From JBKBIP01 sp046297495 (GTDB taxonomy: Bacteria > Planctomycetota > Planctomycetia > Gemmatales > Gemmataceae): a stretch of 33,996 nucleotides of DNA. Where the stretch lies: positions 1 through 33,996 of the forward strand of contig JBKBIP010000043.1 of NCBI GenBank assembly GCA_046297495.1, read 5' to 3'. Position 1 is the first letter of the stretch. Each line of letters begins with the position of its first letter. The notes beneath the pieces are model-generated. The model did not search any database. It was not told the DNA's origin and saw nothing but the letters and a program-made list of their open reading frames with translations. Made by a program: the position numbers and the translations under genes. This document shows, piece after piece, positions 1-7,559 of the stretch.

Positions 1-507
1 CATGCCGAGTCCACCGCTGAGCTTGGGCCGCCGCGCGAATGGGAGGAACAGTACGGTCAGGCCCGCAGCCACAAGGCCGACTCCTACGGCGTAGTACGGC
101 CAACCGACGGCAGGGAGACCCCAGCGTGCGGCCAGCGTCGTCTGATCGCGCACGACGTCTCCAGGAACCCAACCCTTGGCCGTATCCCACTTTTCCGTGA
201 ACTCGCGGGCGGGTGTTTTATATTCGCTCCACTTTCCGCCCTGGCCATCGAAGTGAGTCCACCTCTCGTACCGATCCGAGCCGAGTTTCACCCAAGCCAA
301 TGAGGTCTTGAAGGCTCCGTTCGGATACCGTTCTACGGGATTGCCGGTGTCCTCTCGGAGCCTCTTGACGGCCGTGGCGTCTTCTCGAACACCGCCGATG
401 CCGCTCGGCGGCACAACCACAGCCACACCAAGGGCTGCCAGGCCGAGGCCCAAACAGATTCGGACAACCGGGGACCGGGGCGATCGACTTTCTGGCCTTG
501 TCTGCAT
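1..507 (-). CDS. Hypothetical membrane protein (partial, runs off left edge)
   Basis: An open frame starts at ATG 507 and continues without a stop to the left edge, giving 169 visible residues. Residues about 14-32 are hydrophobic (signal anchor or signal peptide). A soluble middle part is rich in Trp, Tyr and charged residues, with a WTHFDGQGGKWSEY stretch near residues 83-96. A second hydrophobic helix lies at about 138-156, followed by a basic FARRPK segment, so the topology is soluble domain between two helices. The G-rich stretch CGGGGGTCG sits 5-10 nt before the ATG and can serve as a weak ribosome binding site. I do not recognise the family. The steady codon usage and the hydrophobic pattern argue that it is real. 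The C-terminus is outside the window. Confidence 0.6.
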   Translation of the reverse strand, partial: MQTRPESRSPRSPVVRICLGLGLAALGVAVVVPPSGIGGVREDATAVKRLREDTGNPVERYPNGAFKTSLAWVKLGSDRYERWTHFDGQGGKWSEYKTPAREFTEKWDTAKGWVPGDVVRDQTTLAARWGLPAVGWPYYAVGVGLVAAGLTVLFLPFARRPKLSGGLGM

Positions 508-650
508 TGAGCGACCCCCGACGTGTGTTCTTGCTTGAGCCGCCGAACGACTGCGTTCACTTGCCGGGCCGGCCGCAAGAAACGTGATCTCTCGGAAAAC
601 CGTGATGCCGGCCCGGTCAAGTGCAACGTCATGGTTCGCGTCAGCTCGCT

Positions 651-1040
651 TCACCGAGATTTTTCCTGTCGGGTAGAAATCCCCTCCCAGAACCCATGAA
701 GGAAAATCCCCAGAAAGTAACCTATGGGCGTGCCGAGAACCGCGCCTGCTGCTGCTCCCTCGCCACCCCAAATCCAACCGACAAGCGCCCCGATCGCCCC
801 GCAGATCAACATGAGTGTTAGTCCAAGGTACACAGACCGACGCGCCAGTGCTTTGGCGTCTGCTTCGGCCGCTTGCTCTCTGCGTTCTAGCCCAGCCTCG
901 ACTTGCGTTGGATTGTCGCCCAACCTACGCAAGGCCGCATCTAGCTTAGCCTCGATCACTCGGAGTCTCCAGCGTGAGTAATCACCCTGTATGATGAGGA
1001 CCATAAAGAACCAAAACCAAAGCCACCAGTGATCGTGCAT
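651..1040 (-). CDS. Small glycine-rich membrane protein, hypothetical
   Basis: The frame is open from 1094, but ATG 1040 is the better start because GAGGA lies 8 nt upstream. The resulting 129-residue protein begins MHDHWWLWFWFFMVLII, an N-terminal membrane helix. A charged helical stretch follows that is likely coiled coil (IEAKLDAALRRLGDNP, then an Ala/Glu-rich segment). The C-terminal half is hydrophobic and Gly/Ala-rich (GLTLMLICGAIGALVGWIWGG and AAGAVLGTPIGYFLGIFL), suggesting two packed membrane helices of a glycine-zipper type. No enzyme motif is visible and I do not recognise a named family. A perfect 22-bp palindrome lies 37 bp upstream of this start (1077-1098) and could be its operator. 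Confidence 0.6.
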   Translation of the reverse strand: MHDHWWLWFWFFMVLIIQGDYSRWRLRVIEAKLDAALRRLGDNPTQVEAGLERREQAAEADAKALARRSVYLGLTLMLICGAIGALVGWIWGGEGAAAGAVLGTPIGYFLGIFLHGFWEGISTRQEKSR

Positions 1041-1076
1041 GGAACATGTCCTCTGTCCTGTACGCGAACCAGTGAT

Positions 1077-1098
1077 TAGATTGCAATTTTGCAATCTA
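1077..1098. promoter_or_regulatory. Perfect 22-bp palindrome upstream of small membrane gene
   Basis: TAGATTGCAA and its exact reverse complement TTGCAATCTA flank a 2-nt centre. The site lies 37 bp upstream of the start at 1040. The submotif GCAATCTAACAC at 1091-1102 recurs exactly at 1183-1194. A dimeric repressor operator is the simplest reading, but no regulator is identified. Confidence 0.4.
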
Positions 1099-1277
1099 AC
1101 ACGTTTGCCGTCTCAGCGGCAACGCACCGCTGAAATCTTTACTGAAAAATCACTTGCGTCGAATTAAATACCAAAATAGTCCGCAATCTAACACACTAAC
1201 GGACCTTGCATGAGTCTCAATAACGCCAATAAGAAACATCATTCCGACACGCCCATTATAGCCGGATTATCGTCCCT
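1095..1277. other. AT-richer intergenic region 3' of the integrase
   Basis: This gap between the integrase 3' end and the small membrane gene is visibly AT-richer than its surroundings. It contains the direct repeat GCAATCTAACAC (1091-1102 and 1183-1194). It also contains a short hairpin, TCAGCGG/CCGCTGA (1113-1119 and 1127-1133). ATCTAAC fits the RYYYAAC consensus of integron recombination sites, but I could not find a matching GTTRRRY partner in the right orientation, so no attC site is called. Confidence 0.4.
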
Positions 1278-2288
1278 TCAACTCGAATCCAGCGGGCTTT
1301 TCACGCCCTGCCCGCCTTGGTTCAGCACGTGCGTGTAAATCATCGTCGTGCTGACGTCGGCGTGGCCGAGCAGTTCCTGGACCGTCCTGATATCATAACC
1401 GGCTTCCAGCAAATGCGTGGCGAACGAATGCCTGAATGAATGGCTCGTGGCTCTTTTGCTGATGCCGGCGCGGCGGACGGCGACAGTAATCGCTCGGCTG
1501 ATCGTGCTCTCATGGGCATGGTGTCGGCGTTTGACGCCGGAGCGCGGATCGACGGAGAGCGTCGCCGATGGGAACACGTACTGCCACGGCCATTCCGTGG
1601 CGGCGGCGGGGAGTTTGCGGTCGAGGGCGTGCGGGAGAAAAACCGCGCCGAAGCCGGCGGCAAGGTCTTGCCGATGCAGGGAGCGGACGCGCTCCAGATG
1701 CAAAAGCAGATCGGGCCGCACGCGTTCCGGCAGCATCGTGTGACGGTCCTTGTCGCCCTTGCCTTCGCGGACGAGCACCTCCCCCCGCGCGAAATCAATG
1801 TCTTTCACGCGCAGCCGCAGGCATTCGAGCAAGCGCAGCCCGCTGCCGTAGAGCATTTGCCCGATGAGGCGGTACGTGCCGGCCAGCTGATCGAGAACGA
1901 GGCGAACTTCGTTTCTGGTCAGGACGACGGGCAGCCGTTTGGGGCGTTTGGCGCGGACCACGCCTTCGATCTGACCGGGATCGACTTCGAGCACTTTTTC
2001 ATAAAGGAAAAGAACCGCCGCGAACGCCTGGTTCTGGGTGGAAGCGGCGACATTGCCAACCACGGCCAGGTGCGTGAGAAAAGCGTTGATCTCGGCGGCG
2101 CCCATGTCTTGGGGATGGCGTTTGTTGTGAAAGAGAATGAACCGCCTGATCCAATCGACATACGCGCTCTCGGTGCGGATGCTGTAATGGCGGACGCGAC
2201 AGGCCTGACGGACGCGATCGAGCAGCCGGGGCTGCCCGGCCGCAGGCGGCGGCGGAGCGGCGATTTTCAAATTGGGAGGGGCAATCAT
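1278..2288 (-). CDS. intI: Integron integrase, tyrosine recombinase of the IntI family
   Basis: The 336-residue protein catalyses site-specific recombination between attI and folded attC sites. An N-terminal SAM-like core-binding domain (about 20-110: LLDRVRQACRVRHYSIRTE) precedes the catalytic domain. Catalytic residues are visible as R152 (GSGLRLLE), K177, H283 and R286 (SHSFRHSF), H309 (LGHADVSTT) and the nucleophile Y318 (MIYTH). Each lies exactly six positions after the IntI1 residue as I recall it (R146, K171, H277, R280, H303, Y312). This implies the intervening IntI-specific insertion (about 215-250, HALDRKLPAAATEWPWQYVF) is intact, and it separates the protein from XerC/D. The start is ATG 2288 with GGGAGA 8 nt upstream. 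No array of attC cassettes is seen on either side, so it may be a solitary chromosomal integrase. Confidence 0.93.
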   Translation of the reverse strand: MIAPPNLKIAAPPPPAAGQPRLLDRVRQACRVRHYSIRTESAYVDWIRRFILFHNKRHPQDMGAAEINAFLTHLAVVGNVAASTQNQAFAAVLFLYEKVLEVDPGQIEGVVRAKRPKRLPVVLTRNEVRLVLDQLAGTYRLIGQMLYGSGLRLLECLRLRVKDIDFARGEVLVREGKGDKDRHTMLPERVRPDLLLHLERVRSLHRQDLAAGFGAVFLPHALDRKLPAAATEWPWQYVFPSATLSVDPRSGVKRRHHAHESTISRAITVAVRRAGISKRATSHSFRHSFATHLLEAGYDIRTVQELLGHADVSTTMIYTHVLNQGGQGVKSPLDSS

Positions 2289-2709
2289 GGGGGCATTCTC
2301 CCGGGATTGTGATGGTTAAGATTATGACGGCCGCGAAAGCGGTTGTCAAGGAAAAAAGCGGACAAGAAAAGGACAAGAAAAGGGGACGCGACTCGAATTT
2401 GCTTGACGGAAAGTAGATCGTGGCGTCATCTGACAACCAGCAAATACGAGTCGCGTCCCCTTTTCTTGTCCATTCCATGCCAATTATCTGTCAGCCCGTA
2501 ATGGGGGGGGGTGGGGTGGAATGGAACAATGAAACTGTCATTTTGGCAGGCAGGCGCAGTGGCTGGGAGAACCAACGACTTCTCCATAGGATATTATATT
2601 CTTCCAGGGGGCCGCGCTCCAAGAAGCGTTCGTGGGCCGTCCGCTCCCACAATGACAGCACGGCTCCATCGGAATAACCAGGACTGCCACTCGCCGATAC
2701 CGTAATCTT
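2289..2709. other. Gene-free region upstream of intI with repeat element
   Basis: This stretch separates the integrase from the divergent aminotransferase gene. It holds a long inverted repeat (2371-2471), preceded by the partial direct repeat GGACAAGAAAAGGACAAGAAAA (2360-2381 region), and a run of nine G at 2503-2511. A minus-strand open frame (2491-2721) overlaps the aminotransferase start and has no ribosome binding site. I regard it as non-coding. If an attI site exists for the integrase, it should be here, but I cannot identify one by eye. Confidence 0.4.
2371..2471. repeat. Long inverted repeat (REP/MITE-like), 32-bp arms
   Basis: The left arm 2371-2402 (GGACAAGAAAAGGGGACGCG...) and the right arm 2440-2471 are reverse complements with one mismatch in 32 bp. 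The first 25 bp are perfect. The 37-nt centre contains a small inner stem (TGACG/CGTCA). Transcribed, it would fold into a very stable hairpin. The AAAAGGGGACGCGACTCG arm resembles palindromic repeats that I recall as frequent in planctomycete genomes, where they are linked to IS200-type REP transposases. That recollection is not verified here. Confidence 0.75.
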
Positions 2710-3867
2710 ATGTCTTCTCATGATCCTTCTCTACCTGCTTTATTGGGGGGCGCGCCGGTTCGGCCGCAAGGTCCTCCGGATTGGCCGATGGCCAACGAAG
2801 CGGTGGCGCACGCCGTGCAAGCCGCCTTGCGTGATGGCTCGTGGGGCAAATACGTCGGCGGCCAGGTCGAGCGCTGGGAAGCTCGGTTGGCGGCGTATCA
2901 CCAGGTCCAATTCGCTGTGACGTGCGGCAGCGGCACCTTGGCCGTCGAGTTGGCATTGCGGGCCTTGCGGGTGGGGCCGGGGGATGACGTGGTGCTGGCC
3001 GCTTACGACTATCCCGGCAACCTGCTTGGCGTTCATGCCGTCGGCGCTCGTCCGGTGCTGGTGGACGTGGAGCCGCGTAATTGGAACCTCGCCGTCCCCG
3101 CGCTAGCGGCGGCCCTCGGCCCCAATGCCAAAGCGGTGATCGTGTCGCATCTGCACGGCGGCTTGGTGCCGATGCCCCAAGTGCTCGAATGGACCCGCGC
3201 ACGGGGGGTTTCGGTCATCGAGGATGCCGCCCAAGCGCCGGGCGCGCGTGTCGCGGGCCGCTGGGCGGGGAGCTGGGGGGATGTGGGGGTGCTCAGCTTC
3301 GGCGGCTCGAAGCTGTTGACCGCTGGTCGCGGTGGCGCGCTGCTTACCGACCGGCCGGACTTGCGTCAGCGCCTCCGTGTGCTCATGACGCGGGCCGGCA
3401 ACGTCGTGTATCCCATGTCCGAGCTGCAAGCCGCCGTGCTGGCGCCGCAGCTGGAACAACTGGACGCGGACAACGCGCAACGCCGGCGGGGAGTGAACTA
3501 CTTGATCGAGCAGCTGGCCGACGTGCCGGGTTTGCGTCCGTTCGTCAACGACGTGCCGGATTCAGAAGCGAGTTTTTACAAAATGGGCTGGCAGCTGGAT
3601 GAAACGGCGTTCGGGCTGGAACGGTCTCGTTTCGTCGCCGCCCTGCGTGCCGAGGGGATTGCGTTTGATGCGGGCTTCGCCGCCCTGCACGTCGGCCGGT
3701 CGCCGAAGCGGTTTCACGCTGCCGGCGCACTCCGCGAAGCCGAGAACGCGCATCGCGGCGCCGTCGTGTTGCATCATCCGGTGTTGCTGAGCGACGAGCA
3801 AGCTTGGGACGAAGTTGCGAGAGCAGTTCGCAAAGTCTATGCTTATGGGAGACACTTGCGGCAATGA
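2710..3867 (+). CDS. PLP-dependent aminotransferase, DegT/DnrJ/EryC1/StrS family
   Basis: The 385-residue protein is a fold-type I PLP enzyme of the sugar aminotransferase group. TCGSGTLAVELAL (about 71-83) forms the cofactor phosphate loop. VIEDAAQAPGA (169-179) carries the Asp (D172) that pairs with the pyridine nitrogen. LSFGGSKLLTAGRGG (195-209) carries the Schiff-base lysine K201. The length matches the family (about 370-400). Family members transaminate keto-sugar nucleotides for surface polysaccharide or secondary metabolites, but no other nucleotide-sugar gene is nearby, so the substrate is unknown. The start ATG 2710 lacks a clear ribosome binding site. The stop codon overlaps the next gene's start (ATGA, 3864-3867), coupling it to an ArsR-type regulator. 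Confidence 0.9.
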   Translation: MSSHDPSLPALLGGAPVRPQGPPDWPMANEAVAHAVQAALRDGSWGKYVGGQVERWEARLAAYHQVQFAVTCGSGTLAVELALRALRVGPGDDVVLAAYDYPGNLLGVHAVGARPVLVDVEPRNWNLAVPALAAALGPNAKAVIVSHLHGGLVPMPQVLEWTRARGVSVIEDAAQAPGARVAGRWAGSWGDVGVLSFGGSKLLTAGRGGALLTDRPDLRQRLRVLMTRAGNVVYPMSELQAAVLAPQLEQLDADNAQRRRGVNYLIEQLADVPGLRPFVNDVPDSEASFYKMGWQLDETAFGLERSRFVAALRAEGIAFDAGFAALHVGRSPKRFHAAGALREAENAHRGAVVLHHPVLLSDEQAWDEVARAVRKVYAYGRHLRQ

Positions 3868-4232
3868 GATTGAACCAGCGAACCCCCGACGAGCTACTCA
3901 AGGTGACGACGATGCAGGATAAATTACAATCGCGGCACTGTGCCCGTTCCTTGCGGGCCTTGGCCGACTCAGATCGGTTGCAGATCGTCCAGTGTCTCTT
4001 GGCGGGACCGAGAAACGTCAGCGAAATCGCGGCCTTGCTGCGACTGGAAGTAGCCAACGTCTCGCACCATCTCGGCGTCTTGCGCCATGCGGGCATCGTG
4101 TTGGACCAAAAACAGGGCAAGTTCGTCATCTACTCGTTACATCCCGACGTGTTCCGTCCCGATGCCGCCGACCCGTCCACCGGCTCCCTCGACCTGGGAT
4201 GTTGCCGCCTGGATTTGTCGGGAGAGGAGTGA
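3864..4232 (+). CDS. ArsR/SmtB-type winged-helix transcriptional regulator
   Basis: The 122-residue protein has a winged helix-turn-helix: LRALADSDRLQIVQCLLAG, then NVSEIAALLRLEVANVSHHL with the recognition helix, then GKFVIYSL as the wing. ArsR-family dimers usually repress their own operon and respond to metals or other cues. The C-terminus ends with a CC pair (DLGCCRLDLSG), a possible but unproven metal or redox site. The classical ELCVC metal motif in the recognition helix is absent. I chose ATG 3864, which overlaps the aminotransferase stop as ATGA. The internal ATG 3912 has an AAGGTGA sequence 5-6 nt upstream and is an alternative start. The coupling suggests it controls the aminotransferase operon. 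Confidence 0.88.
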   Translation: MRLNQRTPDELLKVTTMQDKLQSRHCARSLRALADSDRLQIVQCLLAGPRNVSEIAALLRLEVANVSHHLGVLRHAGIVLDQKQGKFVIYSLHPDVFRPDAADPSTGSLDLGCCRLDLSGEE

Positions 4233-4282
4233 ACACCGACAAGCAGAGGACGTTTGCCCCCCGGTAACTCCCTGAATCGGTA

Positions 4283-4303
4283 GGCTAGTCCCTTCCACTA
4301 GCC
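4283..4303. terminator. Hairpin between convergent genes
   Basis: GGCTAGT and ACTAGCC form a perfect 7-bp stem around a 7-nt loop. It sits midway between the ends of the ArsR-type gene (plus strand) and the SulP gene (minus strand). No T-run follows on either strand, so termination is inferred from position only. Confidence 0.3.
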
Positions 4304-4355
4304 GCGTACATTTCCAAACCGACGTTGACTCGTGCAGTGTGGAGAAGCCCAGTGC

Positions 4356-6032
4356 TCATCCTGAGAGTATTTCCCTTTTCACGGCTTTCTTCCGGGCCGC
4401 GTGGGGGTGGTCGGAGAATGGGGCATGAGACTCCAAGCCGATGATCTCGAAGCGGCGCTGGTTTTGTTCAAAGTCTTTCTCCAGCTCATGGAGTTTTTCC
4501 ATGACGGTATGATCAACCAGAAGTGTTTCCGATAGGTCCACGATAACATCCCTATCTGAATTCAAGCCCTGGATACGACGGCGCAGGGGAATCCAGTTCG
4601 TGAACACCGCCGCCTCCCGCACCCGGATCACATACGTTTTTTCGTCGCACTCCTCCACGGAGATCGGTGGCTGGAATACGGAACGCAGAGGCAGCCCGTT
4701 CATGAAGTGGATGACGAACTTGACGCCAATACCGATCAAGATGCCCACGAGCAGGTCGGTCGCCAGCACCGCGATCATCGTGGTCACGAACACCACGAGC
4801 TGCTCGCGGCCAATCATGTACACGTTGGCGAACTCGCGCGGCGACGCCAGCCGGAAGCCGGTATAGACGAGCATTGCTCCCAGGGCTGCCATCGGAATGC
4901 GATGGATCAGCCACGGCACGCTGGCCACGAAGAGGAGCAAAAACAGGCCGTGGTACATGTTGGCGAAGCGAGTGCAGCCGCCGTTGTCGATATTGGCTTT
5001 GCTACGGACAATCTCAGAAATCGCCGGCAGACCCCCGAGCAAGGCGCAAGCGCAATTACTCGATCCCACCGCCAAGTTATCTCGGTCGAGATTGGTCTTG
5101 CGTTTCCACGGATCGAGGGTGTCGATGGCCTTGGCGCTGAGCATGGATTCCAAGACGCCGATGATGGCGAACATAAAGACCCACTTCCAAGCCTTTGGTT
5201 CCAACAGGCCGGAGAAGTCTGGAAACGTGATGGCCTCGAACATGTTGGCTGGGACGTTCACCAAATGGAGGGATTCGTTGATCTCGTAGGTCTGGCTGCC
5301 AAACGTGTAGGAGTGGGTGTGGTCCAGCTCCAGCCACATGCCCAACGGCACGGCAACCAGGACCACCACCATCGGGGCCGGGATCATCTTGAGGTGGCGG
5401 TTTCGGACCAACGGCAGGCCAAAGAGAATCAGCAGGCTGATCCCACCGATGAAAGCGATTTCTGGGTTCATGTGAACGATTTCATCCGGAATGCTCAAAA
5501 GCAGATCAAGAGGTTCTCCCTTGGCTTCGATGCCGAGAGCGACGGGGACCTGCTTGGCGATGATGATGACGCCGATGGCCGCCAGCATCCCATGCACCGC
5601 CGAAGTCGGGAAGAATTCGCCCAAGATGCCGGTGCGAAATAGGCCGAACAGGATTTGAAAGACCGCCGCCGCCACGCCGACCCCTAGCGCGAGTCGATAG
5701 GCGTTTTGATCCGCCTGACTCCAGCCGCCCAGGACGCCGTCGCCGCCAAAATCCTGGATGCAGCCGATGGCGATCACGATCAGTCCGGCAGCTGGCCCCT
5801 TGATGGTCAGCTCGGAGTCGCTGATGCACGTTCCCAGCACGCCACCGATGATGGCCGTGAAGATGCCCGCGATAGGGGGATAGCCGCACGCCGACGCGAT
5901 GCCCAGGCACAGCGGCAGCGCGATCAGGAACACCAGAAACCCGGACAACAGGTCGTTCCGCAAGTATCGCCCCAGACTTGTCAGATTGCCTCTCGGTGTC
6001 TCTGGGGTCAGCGCTTTCACTTTTTCACTCAT
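4356..6032 (-). CDS. SulP-family anion (bicarbonate/sulfate) permease with STAS domain
   Basis: The protein has 558 residues from ATG 6032, chosen because AGGAAA lies 6 nt upstream; in-frame ATGs at 6050 and 6089 lack this. It has about ten to twelve membrane segments with SulP signatures: LPLCLGIASACGYPPIAGIFTA near the N-terminus, SELTIKGPAAGLIVI, and FPTSAVHGMLAAIGVIIIAKQ. A cytoplasmic STAS domain occupies roughly residues 450-545 (DVIVDLSETLLVDHTVMEKL). SulP proteins carry sulfate, bicarbonate or other anions, and the cyanobacterial BicA is a sodium-dependent bicarbonate member. Being the last gene of an operon with DabA and two antiporter-like subunits points to bicarbonate. The substrate cannot be read from sequence alone. 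The gap to the preceding gene is about 75 nt. Confidence 0.9.
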   Translation of the reverse strand: MSEKVKALTPETPRGNLTSLGRYLRNDLLSGFLVFLIALPLCLGIASACGYPPIAGIFTAIIGGVLGTCISDSELTIKGPAAGLIVIAIGCIQDFGGDGVLGGWSQADQNAYRLALGVGVAAAVFQILFGLFRTGILGEFFPTSAVHGMLAAIGVIIIAKQVPVALGIEAKGEPLDLLLSIPDEIVHMNPEIAFIGGISLLILFGLPLVRNRHLKMIPAPMVVVLVAVPLGMWLELDHTHSYTFGSQTYEINESLHLVNVPANMFEAITFPDFSGLLEPKAWKWVFMFAIIGVLESMLSAKAIDTLDPWKRKTNLDRDNLAVGSSNCACALLGGLPAISEIVRSKANIDNGGCTRFANMYHGLFLLLFVASVPWLIHRIPMAALGAMLVYTGFRLASPREFANVYMIGREQLVVFVTTMIAVLATDLLVGILIGIGVKFVIHFMNGLPLRSVFQPPISVEECDEKTYVIRVREAAVFTNWIPLRRRIQGLNSDRDVIVDLSETLLVDHTVMEKLHELEKDFEQNQRRFEIIGLESHAPFSDHPHAARKKAVKREILSG

Positions 6033-6107
6033 CGAAGTTTCCTCATTCATGGAACGGCTGAAACGAAGGTATGTACTTGGTGCGAACAACGGCAGAGTAG
6101 TTGGAAC

Positions 6108-7559
6108 TTATCGCATCCGTCGCTGCATGATGCCATCTTGGGTTGTCGGATAACTGGCCGTTGTGGCTCGATTCTCCCGTTCCCGCAAAATTGTCATCGC
6201 TGCCTGATAACGGGAGAAGATACCCGGCTGGGGAAGTAAGCCACCTCCCAGGATCAATACCGCCAACGTCAGCACCGCGAAGCGTTCACGCGGGGTAATT
6301 CCCAGCGCGACGGTGGAGGCATGGCAGGCGCCGGTGAACAGACGGAAATAAACCCGCACAATAGCAATCCCGTTGATGGTCGCGACCAGGGCAACGACAA
6401 GTCCAACCAAGGGGTTGGCTTGGACAGCGCCTTCCACCAACAGCTCAGTGGCCACGAACCCCAGCGTGCCCGGGAACCCTACGCTGGCCAGCCCCGTCAT
6501 CAGGAAACACACCGCCAACGCGGGAGAGTGGTCGTACAGTCCGTGGAAGTGTGCCAATGACAGCCGGCCGAAGCGGGCTTCCAGGGCGCGGAGCGTCAAG
6601 CCCAAGCCCGTGAGCGACAGTGTTCCCGCGACCCAAAGCGCCAAGGCCCCCGTCAGGCTGATCACCGTGTGCAATTCCATGCCGACCAAGACCAGCGAAG
6701 CGTGACTAAGGAACAGGAAGGCAAAGAACCGGCGCGCATCCTTCTGGACTACGGCCATTCCCGCCGCATAAAACGCCGTCATCAATGAAAACACGCCGAT
6801 GCTCTGCGGAACCCAATCCGGGGCGATGGGGAGGACCAGGCGAAGCATCGCGTAAACGCCGGTAAGTGGTGTCACGAACAAGAGCGCGTTTCCAAGGGAT
6901 GCGTGCTCGAACCAGTCGGTCAACCAGCAATGGACCGGAACGGTGCCACAACGGATCAGCATGGCCGCCAACAGCGCCACGGTTGCCGATGCGATTTGGG
7001 TCTGGCTCCCCGTTCCCGAACTCAGACCTACCCATCCCAGGAGCATCAGGCTCACGAACAATCCCATGTGCAAGAGGTAGAGGCGTGTCGGTTGGCCGCG
7101 ATTGAGAAGCTCCACGTAAGCCGGCACTGTCCCGGCAGCCAGCAAACCGATGAGCAGCCCAGCTTCTTGACTAGCAAACGTTGCTAAGCGGAGCGCCTCG
7201 GCGGACAGCGACCAGCTCAGCGAGAAGCGGCGCATCTTCGTCCGCCCCGTGGCCAAGGCCGTCAGGAAGTGCAACAGAGCCACCAGCGGTATCAGGGGAG
7301 CACTGAGTTCATCGAGCCCAAACAGTCGCCGACCAAAAAGGTAGGGCTGCCAACTTCCCTGATCCGCCACTTGGGTAAAGCGGCAGAGATAAAAGCCAAG
7401 ACACGCCAACAGCGAACAGCCAAACGTGGCGCCGGTGAACAGCAAACCCCAGCGCCAGGCGTGAAGTGGATCGCGGATACGGCTGATGCACAGGGCGCCG
7501 ACCAGCGCGACCAGGATAGCGCATTCCAACCAAAACAACGGCAGTGGCAACACATTCAT
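6108..7559 (-). CDS. Proton-translocating antiporter-like subunit (NuoM/NuoN/MrpD-like), second DAB membrane subunit
   Basis: The 483-residue protein has about 13-14 membrane segments and belongs to the proton-conducting membrane transporter superfamily (PF00361). Visible signatures are IRCGTVPVHCWLTDWFEHA, corresponding to the Pro-containing half-channel helix, VVQKDARRFFAFLFLSHASL with the Lys and His of the channel axis, and VGFPGTLGFVATELLVEG. It lacks the NuoL C-terminal amphipathic helix. Its ATG (7559) overlaps the preceding stop as ATGA, so the two membrane proteins are translationally coupled, probably in fixed ratio. The rest of complex I is absent, so this is not a respiratory subunit. 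I infer that it works with DabA in coupling ion flow to CO2 hydration. Confidence 0.85.
   Translation of the reverse strand: MNVLPLPLFWLECAILVALVGALCISRIRDPLHAWRWGLLFTGATFGCSLLACLGFYLCRFTQVADQGSWQPYLFGRRLFGLDELSAPLIPLVALLHFLTALATGRTKMRRFSLSWSLSAEALRLATFASQEAGLLIGLLAAGTVPAYVELLNRGQPTRLYLLHMGLFVSLMLLGWVGLSSGTGSQTQIASATVALLAAMLIRCGTVPVHCWLTDWFEHASLGNALLFVTPLTGVYAMLRLVLPIAPDWVPQSIGVFSLMTAFYAAGMAVVQKDARRFFAFLFLSHASLVLVGMELHTVISLTGALALWVAGTLSLTGLGLTLRALEARFGRLSLAHFHGLYDHSPALAVCFLMTGLASVGFPGTLGFVATELLVEGAVQANPLVGLVVALVATINGIAIVRVYFRLFTGACHASTVALGITPRERFAVLTLAVLILGGGLLPQPGIFSRYQAAMTILRERENRATTASYPTTQDGIMQRRMR

Noticed and set aside
1091..1192. Possible attC site next to the integrase
   Set aside because: Two ATCTAAC motifs are in direct orientation. 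No opposing GTTRRRY partner and no attC-like stem were found.
1440..2312. Plus-strand 290-residue ORF opposite the integrase
   Set aside because: It is antisense to a clearly recognisable IntI gene. It has no family signature and its composition is that of a shadow frame.
2491..2721. Minus-strand 76-residue ORF upstream of the aminotransferase
   Set aside because: No ribosome binding site, it overlaps the start of a real gene, and it contains repeat-like sequence.
4707..5642. Plus-strand 311-residue His/Asp-rich ORF
   Set aside because: Antisense shadow of the SulP gene. The His/Asp richness comes from reverse reading of membrane-helix codons.
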